Positions 9,807 to 17,350 of a DNA stretch of 64,000 bases are shown in pieces. The notes beneath the pieces are model-generated. The model was not told the origin of the DNA. It did not search any database and saw only the letters and a program-made list of their open reading frames with translations. Position numbers and translations under genes: made by a program. The DNA comes from CAVTLG01 sp963735495 (GTDB lineage Bacteria; Chloroflexota; Ktedonobacteria; Ktedonobacterales; Ktedonobacteraceae), in contig CAVTLG010000011.1 of NCBI GenBank assembly GCA_963735495.1, forward strand, positions 1-64,000, read 5' to 3'. Each line of letters begins with the position of its first letter. The stretch's first letter is position 1.

Positions 9807-10109
9807 CTATGGGCACACGTACGATTGGCGGTTGGTCAACACGATCCCCAGATCTGCCAGATGGGCAAACAGGGTATCACGGTCGAAGTCCAATTCCTTG
9901 TTCCCATCCGCGTCCCAGGCCCTTCCAGGGCGTCCCTGTTCTTCGATGACACAGTGCGAACAGGTTCCCACTTTGAACGCCCCATGGGGTCCCAGCGTGA
10001 TATACAGGGTCGGTGATTGTGGGGATTGGGGCACCTGATCACCACCATCAGGAGGGATGGGTCCCTTCCGCTTCCTGCCCTGAGCAAGCCTATCAGTGTC
10101 CTCCTTCAT
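9807..10109 (-). CDS. 100-aa small protein in the ferredoxin slot
   Basis: The ORF begins MKEDTDRLAQGRKRKG and ends RQSYVCP. Its central part (LYITLGPHGAFKVGTCSHCVIEE) has one C-x2-C pair and a third Cys near the C-terminus. In related clusters, as I recall them, a 4Fe-4S ferredoxin lies between DUF2997 and the AAA+ gene. This protein has the position but not the Cys spacing of a ferredoxin, so it may be a diverged or replaced partner with a simple metal site. It overlaps the DUF2997 gene end by 17 bases. Confidence 0.5.
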   Translation of the reverse strand: MKEDTDRLAQGRKRKGPIPPDGGDQVPQSPQSPTLYITLGPHGAFKVGTCSHCVIEEQGRPGRAWDADGNKELDFDRDTLFAHLADLGIVLTNRQSYVCP

Positions 10110-10338
10110 GCAGCACCTCCGTCTCCTGGATGGTCAGCCCTTCAGAGGAAGGTGAGGCCAACAATGCTGGCTTTGGGGTAAAGGTCGTGATGTCCGTGGC
10201 GATGCCATAGTCTGTCAGCAACGTGTGGAGCTGCTTCCCCGCAGCCAAACAGTGCTGGCCCAGAAAATGGGAGAAATCGGTCGTGATCTCGCCATGAGCA
10301 TTGACCGTGATGGTCAGTTTTGGTGGAAGGTTAGCCAT
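10093..10338 (-). CDS. DUF2997 family protein
   Basis: The 81-residue product reads LTITVNAHGEITTDFSHFLG, then CLAAGKQLHTLL and a TPK ending, the usual DUF2997 pattern: a short strand with a G/D turn, a Cys before a helix, then a C-terminal Thr-Pro. The ATG at 10338 overlaps the stop of the DUF1257 gene by 8 bases. Function is unknown. Family members usually lie beside DUF1257 and Ycf46-type genes, which is what is found here. Confidence 0.65.
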   Translation of the reverse strand: MANLPPKLTITVNAHGEITTDFSHFLGQHCLAAGKQLHTLLTDYGIATDITTFTPKPALLASPSSEGLTIQETEVLHEGGH

Positions 10339-10786
10339 GCAGCACCCCCGTAATCACGACCTGTTGATTGTCCAGTACTTGAGTCGAAACCTGCGCGCGC
10401 ATGCGGCGCAGTGCCGCCGCATACGCCAGCACGACGTAGTTTTGAACAATCTGCTGCTGGACCTCGGCGAAAAACGCCTCATGCGCCCAGGGATCGCCTT
10501 TAAAGGACAATGCTCCAGTGTGCTCATCGATGAGCAGCCCAATGCCGCGCGGGAGTTTGTCGGGAACATGGAGCGCAAGGTCCGTATTGGTCTGCTGCGC
10601 GTCACCATAGTAATCGCTATAGGTGGTGCGAACAGTACCGCCATGGGCAGTGGCAACCAGGGTAACGGCCTGACGCAGGAGTGCCATGCAAGGATGCTTT
10701 TCGATGGCATCACGATCTCCCCGCTGCATGAGCGCAGCCAGTGCGGTGAATTTGAGCGTGGTGGTGGCTTCTTCAATATGACTCAT
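10331..10786 (-). CDS. DUF1257 (Ycf35-like) protein
   Basis: It starts MSHIEEATTTLK with AAGGAGGA eight bases upstream. The MSH- start, the central hairpin GIGLLIDEHTGAL and the C-terminal helix-strand (IVQNYVVLAYAAALRRMRAQ, then QVVITG) fit DUF1257. At 151 residues it is slightly longer than plastid Ycf35. The role is unknown; co-occurrence with DUF2997 and a Ycf46-type AAA+ protein suggests they form one complex. It is followed directly, with overlap, by DUF2997. Confidence 0.6.
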   Translation of the reverse strand: MSHIEEATTTLKFTALAALMQRGDRDAIEKHPCMALLRQAVTLVATAHGGTVRTTYSDYYGDAQQTNTDLALHVPDKLPRGIGLLIDEHTGALSFKGDPWAHEAFFAEVQQQIVQNYVVLAYAAALRRMRAQVSTQVLDNQQVVITGVLHG

Positions 10787-10954
10787 GGAAACAATCCTCC
10801 TTGGAAGAAAAGATCAAAACAAGACAAACAGCGAACGAAAACGACCGCTGTGGGGGACCACGCGGCCAAAACAATGGGAGCATAGACCGATCCTTCTGGA
10901 AACGCATGAGGGACACCAGACGAGAAAGCGAAGCAGACAGACGGGGACGTGAGG

Positions 10955-11815
10955 CTAGTCTGTTCCCAGAATCAGGTGGGACAGATGGGAGAAGAAGCAC
11001 TGGATCTCGCTCAGATCTGGGCGTTCCGCTGGATGAGCCAGCACCATGCGATCCAGGAGCAGCAACAGCTGCATTTCTTCGGGCGAGATGGCGTGAGGAT
11101 TCCCCCGAAGCTCAACAAAAGAGGAAACCGCCGTCGCCACGCCAGGCTGACAGTCCGTGAGCGCACATCCCAGCACCATGCCCATGCCATAGATGTCACA
11201 GGCGCGACTGATGGCTCCCAGCTCCCATTGCTCTGGAGCCACATAGCCAGGGGACCCGGCGGCCAATGTCACCTCCGAAGAGGGAGCACCACCCAGATTC
11301 GCACCGGGTTCTGGGCACGCCAACCCAAAGTCCAGCAGCGAGAGGCACTGGTTTTCCATCTGAAGCAGGATGTTGCCTGGCGCGATATCGCGGTGGATCA
11401 CCTGCCGTTGATGGAGATAGGCCAACACGTCGCACAAGTGGTGTCCGATCCAGAGCACGTGTTCCAACGTGAAGTGACGGAGATGCTTCATGGCGGTGCC
11501 CTCCCTCAAGGTTTCGACCAGATAGGAGAAGCCAGCTTCCTCAAAGGAGGCAACAAACGTGGGAATGGCTGGGTGGTGCAACCCGGCGAGCGTTTCGGCT
11601 TCGGCAGAGAGCGCCTTCTCAGCGCGGATAGTCGCATGGGCACGTTTGAGTACTACCTGTGTTCCTTGTTGCCTATCCCAGGCACGATAGACGCGGGCAT
11701 GTCCTCCAGCTCCAATCTCTTGGCCAAGCTGGTAGCGCTGATTCACGATCGGTGGAACAAAAAACAAGGCTCTGAGGCTTTTTCGCTGGGGACGCTGAAA
11801 ACGAGAGGTGGTCAT
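10955..11815 (-). CDS. Ser/Thr protein kinase, cytosolic
   Basis: The start at 11815 (MTTSRFQRPQ) has GGAGGA upstream, giving 286 residues. A complete kinase core is present: glycine loop GAGGHARV at 35-42, VVLK with K57, HRDIAPGN at 141-148, DFG at 162-164 and VAPEQ near 193. There is no transmembrane segment or sensor domain, so it is a bare cytosolic kinase. All catalytic residues are in place. Within the block it could phosphorylate the WD40, prim-pol or AAA+ proteins; that is inference. A ~170-bp gap without an obvious gene separates it from the DUF1257 gene downstream. Confidence 0.9.
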   Translation of the reverse strand: MTTSRFQRPQRKSLRALFFVPPIVNQRYQLGQEIGAGGHARVYRAWDRQQGTQVVLKRAHATIRAEKALSAEAETLAGLHHPAIPTFVASFEEAGFSYLVETLREGTAMKHLRHFTLEHVLWIGHHLCDVLAYLHQRQVIHRDIAPGNILLQMENQCLSLLDFGLACPEPGANLGGAPSSEVTLAAGSPGYVAPEQWELGAISRACDIYGMGMVLGCALTDCQPGVATAVSSFVELRGNPHAISPEEMQLLLLLDRMVLAHPAERPDLSEIQCFFSHLSHLILGTD

Positions 11816-11833
11816 ATCTTCCTCCAAAAAGAA

Positions 11834-11853
11834 CCTCCCGGCGTACTGGGAGG
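11834..11853 (-). promoter_or_regulatory. short intercistronic stem-loop
   Basis: CCTCCC (11834-11839) pairs with GGGAGG (11848-11853) between the prim-pol stop and the kinase ribosome site. Short stem; kept because of its position. Confidence 0.4.
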
Positions 11854-11910
11854 ATGAGAAGCACAAGCACGATCAGGGAGCACAGAAGGAGACAGAAAGA
11901 GGTGCGCACG

Positions 11911-12819
11911 TTAGGAGCCATATTTCCACCAGGCATACCGCAAGCAGCGGAGTGCGTCGTCCAGATCGTAAGGATCTGAGGGAAGCTGCACCACCTGGGC
12001 AACGTACTCGCGCATCCAAAATTCGGCCTCCTGGAAGCTGCATCCAACGACGCTGACCAGTTGAATAGCCAGGAAACAGGCATAGTTGTGCCGACAGCCA
12101 GGAGCAGCATGGCGCAGGGCCGCATGGAGCCAGTATTCGGGATCTCGCTCGCGATCCTGGGGTACCTCGCGGGCCTGTCGAGCACGCAGGAGGTTTTCGC
12201 CAGGAGCAGACGCACGCGAAAAGGCTCGTTGCCGCGCTTCGACCCACAGATCGAGCAGCGCCAACGGGAAAGGTGCTGGCAACGCATCGTGTTGCCACTG
12301 ATACGCCTGCCCACTAGGATGGATCGATGGCGCGGCCACCACATAGCCGCCGATTTTTTTGAGATCGATGCCTTGATAGTCCGCAAACGTGCCATTGGGG
12401 GGATCAACCCCGGCAGAGGTGGCTGGCATCTGATAGATCAGGTGAATGCCGCCGCCACCGGTGAGTTGCCGCAGCGTCTGGGAGAGAGGCGTTGGTGCTC
12501 CCCACTCCTTTGCATGCCGTTCCAGGGTTTCCAGCGAGGCAAATCCCCCGTGGCGCGGGTCAATATCCAACACCCAGAAGCCACTGGGTTTGCCGGTGGC
12601 AATCCCAATGTTGGCACGGGGCCAGCTCGACCACCAGTGCTGGATCTGGTCGATGTCCGTCGTCGCGCTATAAAAGCCCCGCGACACGCGCGGCACTTTG
12701 TCACGCGGGGCGAGCGGAAACACGGGAATCCCCTGGGCAGCGTAGGCACAAGCGGCTTTCGCAAGCGGCATCGTGTTCAACGCCAGGAGAGAACGAGCGG
12801 GAAAAACAGTGGGAGGCAT
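11911..12819 (-). CDS. bifunctional primase-polymerase (prim-pol) domain protein
   Basis: I take the ATG at 12819 (MPPTVFPARSLL), which has AAAAGGA upstream. The N-terminal ~180 residues match the archaeo-eukaryotic primase-like prim-pol fold: AAQGIPVFPL, then the metal-binding DID at 85-87, the GGGGIHLIY motif at 121-129 and GGYVVAAPSIHPSG near 157-170. Such domains make primers or extend DNA and are usual in plasmid and phage replication proteins. The normal C-terminal helicase is missing. The remaining ~120 residues are helical and end WMREYVAQ to YAWWKYGS. With the clamp-like gene it points to DNA synthesis by the element. Confidence 0.8.
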   Translation of the reverse strand: MPPTVFPARSLLALNTMPLAKAACAYAAQGIPVFPLAPRDKVPRVSRGFYSATTDIDQIQHWWSSWPRANIGIATGKPSGFWVLDIDPRHGGFASLETLERHAKEWGAPTPLSQTLRQLTGGGGIHLIYQMPATSAGVDPPNGTFADYQGIDLKKIGGYVVAAPSIHPSGQAYQWQHDALPAPFPLALLDLWVEARQRAFSRASAPGENLLRARQAREVPQDRERDPEYWLHAALRHAAPGCRHNYACFLAIQLVSVVGCSFQEAEFWMREYVAQVVQLPSDPYDLDDALRCLRYAWWKYGS

Positions 12820-12878
12820 AACAGGTCCTTTTTGAAGCATGCCAGGGAATGTTGGTACGCACTGGCAACGTGAAACGA

Positions 12879-13226
12879 TCAACAGATGGGAGCGGTTGGT
12901 TGAACAGACCACACCAGGAGCTGCTCCTGCGAGGTCGAAGCGAGCAGGTGGTTGGGCGACCAGTGAAGCAGTTCCACCGGGGAACCGTGCGTGAACGTCT
13001 GGCGCAACGCACCTGTTTCGGTCTCCCGCACCTGTACCTGACCATCCTGACCACCGGAGGCCAGGGAGAGACCATCGGGAGAAAAGGCGAGGACGGTAAC
13101 GGTTCCCTGATGCGCCTGCTCCACACGCCAGCGAAGCTGGTGGGAAAGCAACGCTTCGACCCACACGGTCCCCGAAGCATCGGCGTGAGCCAGCAAAAAA
13201 TGAGAGAGCAGCAAAGCCTTGAGCAT
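12879..13226 (-). CDS. short WD40-repeat protein (115 aa)
   Basis: The ATG at 13226 (MLKALLLSHFLLAHADASG) has GGAGG at good spacing. The protein holds about two WD40 blades: AHQGTVTVLAFSPDGLSLASG with GQDGQVQVRE, then SPVELLHWSPNHLLASTS with LLVWSV. Two blades cannot close a propeller, so it probably pairs with the larger WD40 protein encoded just upstream, or is a C-terminal piece split from it. The first ~20 residues are hydrophobic but are part of the first strand rather than a clear signal peptide. Confidence 0.65.
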   Translation of the reverse strand: MLKALLLSHFLLAHADASGTVWVEALLSHQLRWRVEQAHQGTVTVLAFSPDGLSLASGGQDGQVQVRETETGALRQTFTHGSPVELLHWSPNHLLASTSQEQLLVWSVQPTAPIC

Positions 13227-13367
13227 ACAAACCTCCAAGAGAACGCAGAACAGCCGGAAGTGCACCAGGCAGTTCTGCACAGACGACCAACGACGAGTGC
13301 CCACACCCGAGGGAAACGATGGGAACGAGCCCTGGTCGGAGCCACAGCAGAGGAAAAAGCATCCCTG

Positions 13368-14165
13368 TTAGCCTCGTATGGCAGAGAGATGAACTGCATG
13401 CGGGTTGATTGTGGCAAGATACCGGCCAGAAGGATCGTGGACGGGACGCCCTGCTCCTTCACGCTTCGGGAGCAAGACAGGCAAGACGGGAGGAGGACAA
13501 AAAGGGATGGGGCAGGCGTCGAACAGAGCATACGAGTACCGTGGCCCATCGGCATCTGCCACCATGATGGTGCGACATGCCTGATCCCAGAGAAGTGATC
13601 CATCCGCCGTTGGCTCTATCGAAAAACGATGGAGGAGGCGAGCCTGGCGGGCGTGCCAAATTTCGACCAGCCCAGCGGCACAGAGGAGAGCAATCTGACG
13701 CCCATCGCCAGACCAGGCCACATCGAGCACCGCGCTCTGGTAGTGCAAGACCCGCGTGGTCCGGGTGTCCTCGCGGAGCACGGTCACCTGCTGCCCGGTG
13801 ACAATCACACACGCTCCCACCACGTGAGGTGCCCAGGCAATCCGCTTGATGGGGGCATCAAACCGAGACGTTGAGCAGACCAGGAACTGTTCATCGAGCA
13901 GACGCACGATCCCGTCCTGACCGCCGACTGCCAGACAGGTTCCCTTGCGTGCCCAGGCGATGCTCAGCAGCGGAGTACGCGTGACCCGTTTCTGCTGAAG
14001 TACCTCGCCGGTATGGCTATCCCAGAGGAAGACCCACCCTGCCGATGTGACAGCAGCCAGGTGCGTTCCTGACGCAGACCATGCGACATCGCAGAGCTTT
14101 CCCGCGCAATGGGGAATGGGGAGGGAGAAGAGAGGAGAAGCAAGGGCAGAACTCACCATGCTCAT
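13368..14165 (-). CDS. WD40-repeat protein (265 aa)
   Basis: The start at 14165 (MSMVSSALASPLFSL) has GAAAGGA upstream. Repeats are visible: LCDVAWSASGTHLAAVTSAG with VFLWDS, LLSIAWARKGTCLAVGGQDG with VRLLDE, IKRIAWAPHVVG with VTVLRE, and VLDVAWSGDGRQIALLCAAG with VEIWHA, ending SGRYLATINPHAVHLS. That is about five blades, so a seven-blade propeller would need the adjacent two-blade protein. WD40 propellers act as protein-binding platforms. In bacteria they often accompany kinases and STAND proteins, and a kinase lies two genes downstream. Confidence 0.75.
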   Translation of the reverse strand: MSMVSSALASPLFSLPIPHCAGKLCDVAWSASGTHLAAVTSAGWVFLWDSHTGEVLQQKRVTRTPLLSIAWARKGTCLAVGGQDGIVRLLDEQFLVCSTSRFDAPIKRIAWAPHVVGACVIVTGQQVTVLREDTRTTRVLHYQSAVLDVAWSGDGRQIALLCAAGLVEIWHARQARLLHRFSIEPTADGSLLWDQACRTIMVADADGPRYSYALFDACPIPFCPPPVLPVLLPKREGAGRPVHDPSGRYLATINPHAVHLSAIRG

Positions 14166-14190
14166 AGAGCAATCCTTTCCAAAAAGCAAG

Positions 14191-14216
14191 ACCCGGCTCA
14201 GATTGCTGAGTCGGGT
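14191..14216 (-). promoter_or_regulatory. intercistronic stem-loop
   Basis: ACCCGGCTCA (14191-14200) pairs with TGAGTCGGGT (14207-14216), one mismatch, between the acidic-protein stop and the ribosome site of the larger WD40 gene. Confidence 0.5.
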
Positions 14217-14248
14217 GAGAAACAAAAACAACACCAGAAGGGGGAGCA

Positions 14249-15292
14249 TTAGCAGGAGGGGGAGTCAGCGGCGTCTGTCTGTGACTGGAGGAAGGTCCCC
14301 CGGCGTGCCAGGAGGGTCACCAGTTGCTCCTGTGCTGCCTCCATCTGGATGCCCAACCCGCACGCGTAGAGATGGAACGAACAGAGCCGCTCGGCCCGTT
14401 CCACGTCTGTTTCACAGCGCGTATGACAGCGTTGACACACCACGATCCAGGGGGCGTAGCGCTTGAGTGCCTGCCACCAGTTCAGCGCGAGGGAGAACCA
14501 GATTCGAGCGTGCCTGTAGAGCGGAGCCAGCGTTCCAACGAACGCGCCATCCTCCTCAGAGCCTACTGTTGCTCCGTCTGCCGGTTCCTCATCCACGTTT
14601 TCCCTGATGTCCTGCTGCGCGTTATTGTCCTCCCACGTGTCGTCGTCCTCTTCCTCTGAATCATTCCATTTGTCCTCCCATACGTCATCATCGTTCTCTT
14701 CCTCCTCATATCGTTCGTCTTGCGACACCTCCTCCACGTCATATGCATCCTTTTCGTAGAGGTCATTTTGGACACAGTACGCCGCTTCACGGACCAGAGC
14801 CACCTGGCCCGCGCTATGAGGCGTGGCATCCAGGTTCTGTGCGGAAAGCCCCTGGTCTTCTCCCGTATGATCTCCTTCGATGTAGCTGCATGGGGAGAGC
14901 AGCTTCTGATCGACCAGATGACGGACTGCCGCTCTGGCATCCTCCCATACCCTCCAGGAATGGGTGAAGATATGCACACGGGGGCGCGGGCCAGGCCACA
15001 CGATCTCCACCGTTTCCACATCAAATGCCTGGCGTAGTTCGGTCAGGCTGACCGGACTCGCGGGATCGCAGGGATGCACCGTGCCATCGGAAAAATACCG
15101 TGCGCCCTCGGAAAGCACAAAACTATCCGGGGCTTCCTCAAGCAACACTAGGGCGATCGCTCGATCACCGACGGAGTGCGTCGTCAGGCAGATGGCTGCG
15201 GGTGTACCGCGCTCATCACGCTTGAGCACTTCAATATCGGACGGCTGGAAGACACGAAAGATGTTCGTCGGAAAGGGATACAAACTGGGCAT
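14249..15292 (-). CDS. unknown protein with long acidic linker and Cys cluster
   Basis: The start at 15292 (MPSLYPFPTNIFRVFQPSD) has GGAGG five bases upstream and gives 347 residues; the frame stays open further upstream but without such a site. The N-terminal ~180 residues form a mixed domain (FDVETVEIVWPGPRPRVHIF is strand-like). A very acidic, D/E/W-rich linker follows at roughly 185-245. A C-terminal domain has CQRCHTRC and later CSFHLYACG, a possible metal site. No family recognised. Acidic linkers of this sort can mimic DNA or bind basic partners; that is speculation. Confidence 0.55.
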   Translation of the reverse strand: MPSLYPFPTNIFRVFQPSDIEVLKRDERGTPAAICLTTHSVGDRAIALVLLEEAPDSFVLSEGARYFSDGTVHPCDPASPVSLTELRQAFDVETVEIVWPGPRPRVHIFTHSWRVWEDARAAVRHLVDQKLLSPCSYIEGDHTGEDQGLSAQNLDATPHSAGQVALVREAAYCVQNDLYEKDAYDVEEVSQDERYEEEENDDDVWEDKWNDSEEEDDDTWEDNNAQQDIRENVDEEPADGATVGSEEDGAFVGTLAPLYRHARIWFSLALNWWQALKRYAPWIVVCQRCHTRCETDVERAERLCSFHLYACGLGIQMEAAQEQLVTLLARRGTFLQSQTDAADSPSC

Positions 15293-15414
15293 GGGAGCCT
15301 CCAGGTGAGAGTCACCAACGATGCTCCTGTACAGGAACACCAAGCGAATAGGAAAAGGAAGATGGCACGTGCGTGTAGACAGGGCATCGGAAGAGACTGA
15401 TGGTGTCTCTCGAA

Positions 15415-15435
15415 AACACTTCGCAAAAAAGTGTT
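15415..15435 (-). promoter_or_regulatory. short intercistronic stem-loop
   Basis: AACACTT (15415-15421) pairs with AAGTGTT (15429-15435) in the ~220-bp gap between the zinc-ribbon gene and the acidic-protein gene. A TTTTT run lies in the loop on the transcript strand. Confidence 0.35.
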
Positions 15436-15513
15436 GACAAACACCTATGAGAAGAGTTCCTGGCAGGGAGGTCTTTTCGCGTTTCTGCCGAGCCGCTCGT
15501 TGGCACACCCGCT

Positions 15514-15954
15514 TCACCATGGAATCGGCCTCGTGACCTTGCTGAGCAGCACCGCGTTGCAGACGATCAACCCCAAAGCCAGAGGGGCCACAAAGAGCAG
15601 GGCCAAACCCATCGTCAAGATGATGCAGAGACCCATGAGTGGCCACAACACAAGGCTGCCAACAAGCAAGAGGACACCCACCGTGGTATTTCCACTGAGC
15701 AACCATCCCACGCCGTACAATCCAAGGCAATTGAACAGGATCTCAATCAGCAGAGCGGAAACCGTGGCCTGTGGAAACGTGGCAGGAAAGGGAGCAGGGA
15801 AAGATGGAGGAGGAAAGGGAAATGGTGAGGTGGACGCGGCTTGTGGAGACCAGGGAGCAAGGAAAGCAGCACCGCATGATGGACAGAGCGCGGTCGGAAA
15901 GGCCGGAAAGCGACCGCATTGACGACAGTATGGTGTGTTTTGAGGTACAAGCAT
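15514..15954 (-). CDS. zinc-ribbon small membrane protein
   Basis: The 146-residue product starts MLVPQNTPYCRQCGRFPAF with GAAAGGA upstream. CRQCG and CPSCG near residues 10-30 form a C-x2-C pair of the zinc-ribbon type. A Pro/Phe-rich spacer (PFPFPPPSFPAPFPATF) is followed by two to three hydrophobic segments (ALLIEILFNCLGLYGVGWLL, then GVLLLVGSLVLWPLMGL and ALLFVAPLALGLIV). This is a cytosolic zinc ribbon tethered to the membrane, a layout also seen in TM2-type proteins. It could anchor the products of this block at the membrane. Confidence 0.65.
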   Translation of the reverse strand: MLVPQNTPYCRQCGRFPAFPTALCPSCGAAFLAPWSPQAASTSPFPFPPPSFPAPFPATFPQATVSALLIEILFNCLGLYGVGWLLSGNTTVGVLLLVGSLVLWPLMGLCIILTMGLALLFVAPLALGLIVCNAVLLSKVTRPIPW

Positions 15955-16031
15955 AGCACGATCCTTTCATCACTAAGGGTGTTTTCAATAGGGAAAGAGT
16001 AGGAAGAAGGGAAAAGAGCAGGAGCACAAAA

Positions 16032-16058
16032 ACCGTTACACTGTTGCAGTGTAGCGGT
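16032..16058 (-). promoter_or_regulatory. intercistronic stem-loop
   Basis: ACCGTTACACTG (16032-16043) pairs with CAGTGTAGCGGT (16047-16058), one mismatch, 3-base loop, between the first gene of the block and the zinc-ribbon gene. Confidence 0.5.
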
Positions 16059-16072
16059 CGTTTGTGTGAACG

Positions 16073-16501
16073 TTAGGAGAAATCAACCATCGAGATTTCG
16101 ATTTCGATCAGGCTCATTTCTCGTGAGAAAGCATCCAGGGTATAGTGGATCGCAATGCCCTGATTTTCGAGCCATTGACGCTCTTGATTGAGCCGGAGTG
16201 ACTCATACTCCCACTGTCGGGCAATTGGAGGAAGATAGCGGACGCCAAGTAAGGATGCAGCGGTCTGTGCCAGAGCCAAGGGCCTCCGACCATCCAATGC
16301 CATCCGTCTCTGCTTCCAGAGATCCCACCTCGCTACCAATGCCTCGAGTTTGGCGTTGGTGCGTTCCATTTCCCGCTGTAATCGCAGTCGTTCTTCTACC
16401 AGACGCGCACGCCGATAAGAAGAACTATTCGACTGAAAGCCGGATTGCTGCTGGCGAGACTGCCAGGAACCGTTGGAACGTTGCTGATACCGTTGTGCCA
16501 T
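16073..16501 (-). CDS. coiled-coil unknown protein, first gene of the block
   Basis: I choose the ATG at 16501 (MAQRYQQRSNGSWQSRQQQS) because GAAAGGA lies upstream; the frame stays open above it. The N-terminal 40 residues are Q/S-rich and disordered. Residues ~45-90 (RLVEERLRLQREMERTNAKL and on) form a coiled coil. The C-terminal part ends with strand-like MSLIEIEISMVDFS. No family recognised. It is the first minus-strand gene after a ~700-bp gene-free stretch, so the promoter of the whole block probably lies just upstream of it. Confidence 0.5.
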   Translation of the reverse strand: MAQRYQQRSNGSWQSRQQQSGFQSNSSSYRRARLVEERLRLQREMERTNAKLEALVARWDLWKQRRMALDGRRPLALAQTAASLLGVRYLPPIARQWEYESLRLNQERQWLENQGIAIHYTLDAFSREMSLIEIEISMVDFS

Positions 16502-17217
16502 GAGAAGGGGGTCCTTTCGTTGCTCGCAAAAAACAGCGAGGCAAAAGGCAAACCGTCCCCGTAGCACGTCAGTGCTTCAGCAGATGTCCTCCTTTCGTTC
16601 TTCGCGCTTTTTTTGAGCGGTTATGATCGTCAATACCTGCGTCAGTTTCTTCCGGTGCGAGTGGGTACTCAGCGAACTGGAAGCAGGCTGTACGTGACCT
16701 GTGAGCCCTTTCGCCTCCGGCGTGCCATGTGAGGCACAGCGACGGACGAGGCAGAGGTTTGAAGGGGATACCTCTTTGTCTTGCAGCTAAGCATGCGCTT
16801 GCATCTCGCTGGTCTGACGTCTTCAATACAGAAAGATATACACGACCATGAGGAAAAATGCAACTCAAGCAGAAACGGTGCAGCTTGCAAAAAATGGAGC
16901 AATGGCATGGAGCATGGGTGTGGTTCTCAGCTCTCTCCATGCTGCTTGATCCAGCTCCCCAGGCCGCACGAGCGTTCATGATGGGATACTGGACGGTTCA
17001 CCAGCCAGAACACCGTTTCTGCATGCTATGGCAACAAATATTTGTTTTTGGTGAAGGGAGAGAGAAAGACTGCGAAGTGTCGTGCAACAGGCAAGGGAGA
17101 AAGGTGAAGCATGGTTCTTCCGTCGCGCCAATGAATACCATGTGTGTTGGATGACCTGCTCTGCAAGGAGCGCTCCGCTGAGACGCCCCGCCAGGAAATC
17201 GCACGAATCAGGAGCAG
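16502..17217. other. gene-free stretch upstream of the minus-strand block
   Basis: About 715 bases without a convincing ORF on either strand; the open frames here have no ribosome sites or recognisable domains. A GAAAGGAGG site on the minus strand near 16590 is not followed by a usable start. The stretch ends at the terminal inverted repeat of the IS701-type element at 17218. It is the likely place for the block's promoter and, given the prim-pol and clamp, possibly an origin, but I see no iterons. Confidence 0.4.
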
Positions 17218-17350
17218 CACTACAGTAGCACTTCTAAACTGATCAGTATCACCAGAGAAAAAAAGACCGCACACCTTTCGCGATCTCGATGTGACACGAT
17301 AAAAGAACCCAAAAATCTTTTAAAAAGAGTCCATCAGAAACGAGGAAGGT

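Noticed and set aside
9807..10109. Calling the small gene before the AAA+ ATPase a ferredoxin.
   Set aside because: Only three cysteines, without the C-x2-C-x2-C spacing of a 4Fe-4S cluster.
14249..15730. The longer 493-residue version of the acidic protein beginning at 15730.
   Set aside because: The extension overlaps the zinc-ribbon gene and lacks a ribosome site; the start at 15292 has GGAGG.
16569..16979. Minus-strand ORF MNARAAWGAGSS... upstream of the long block.
   Set aside because: No ribosome site, odd composition, no domain; treated as part of the gene-free leader.
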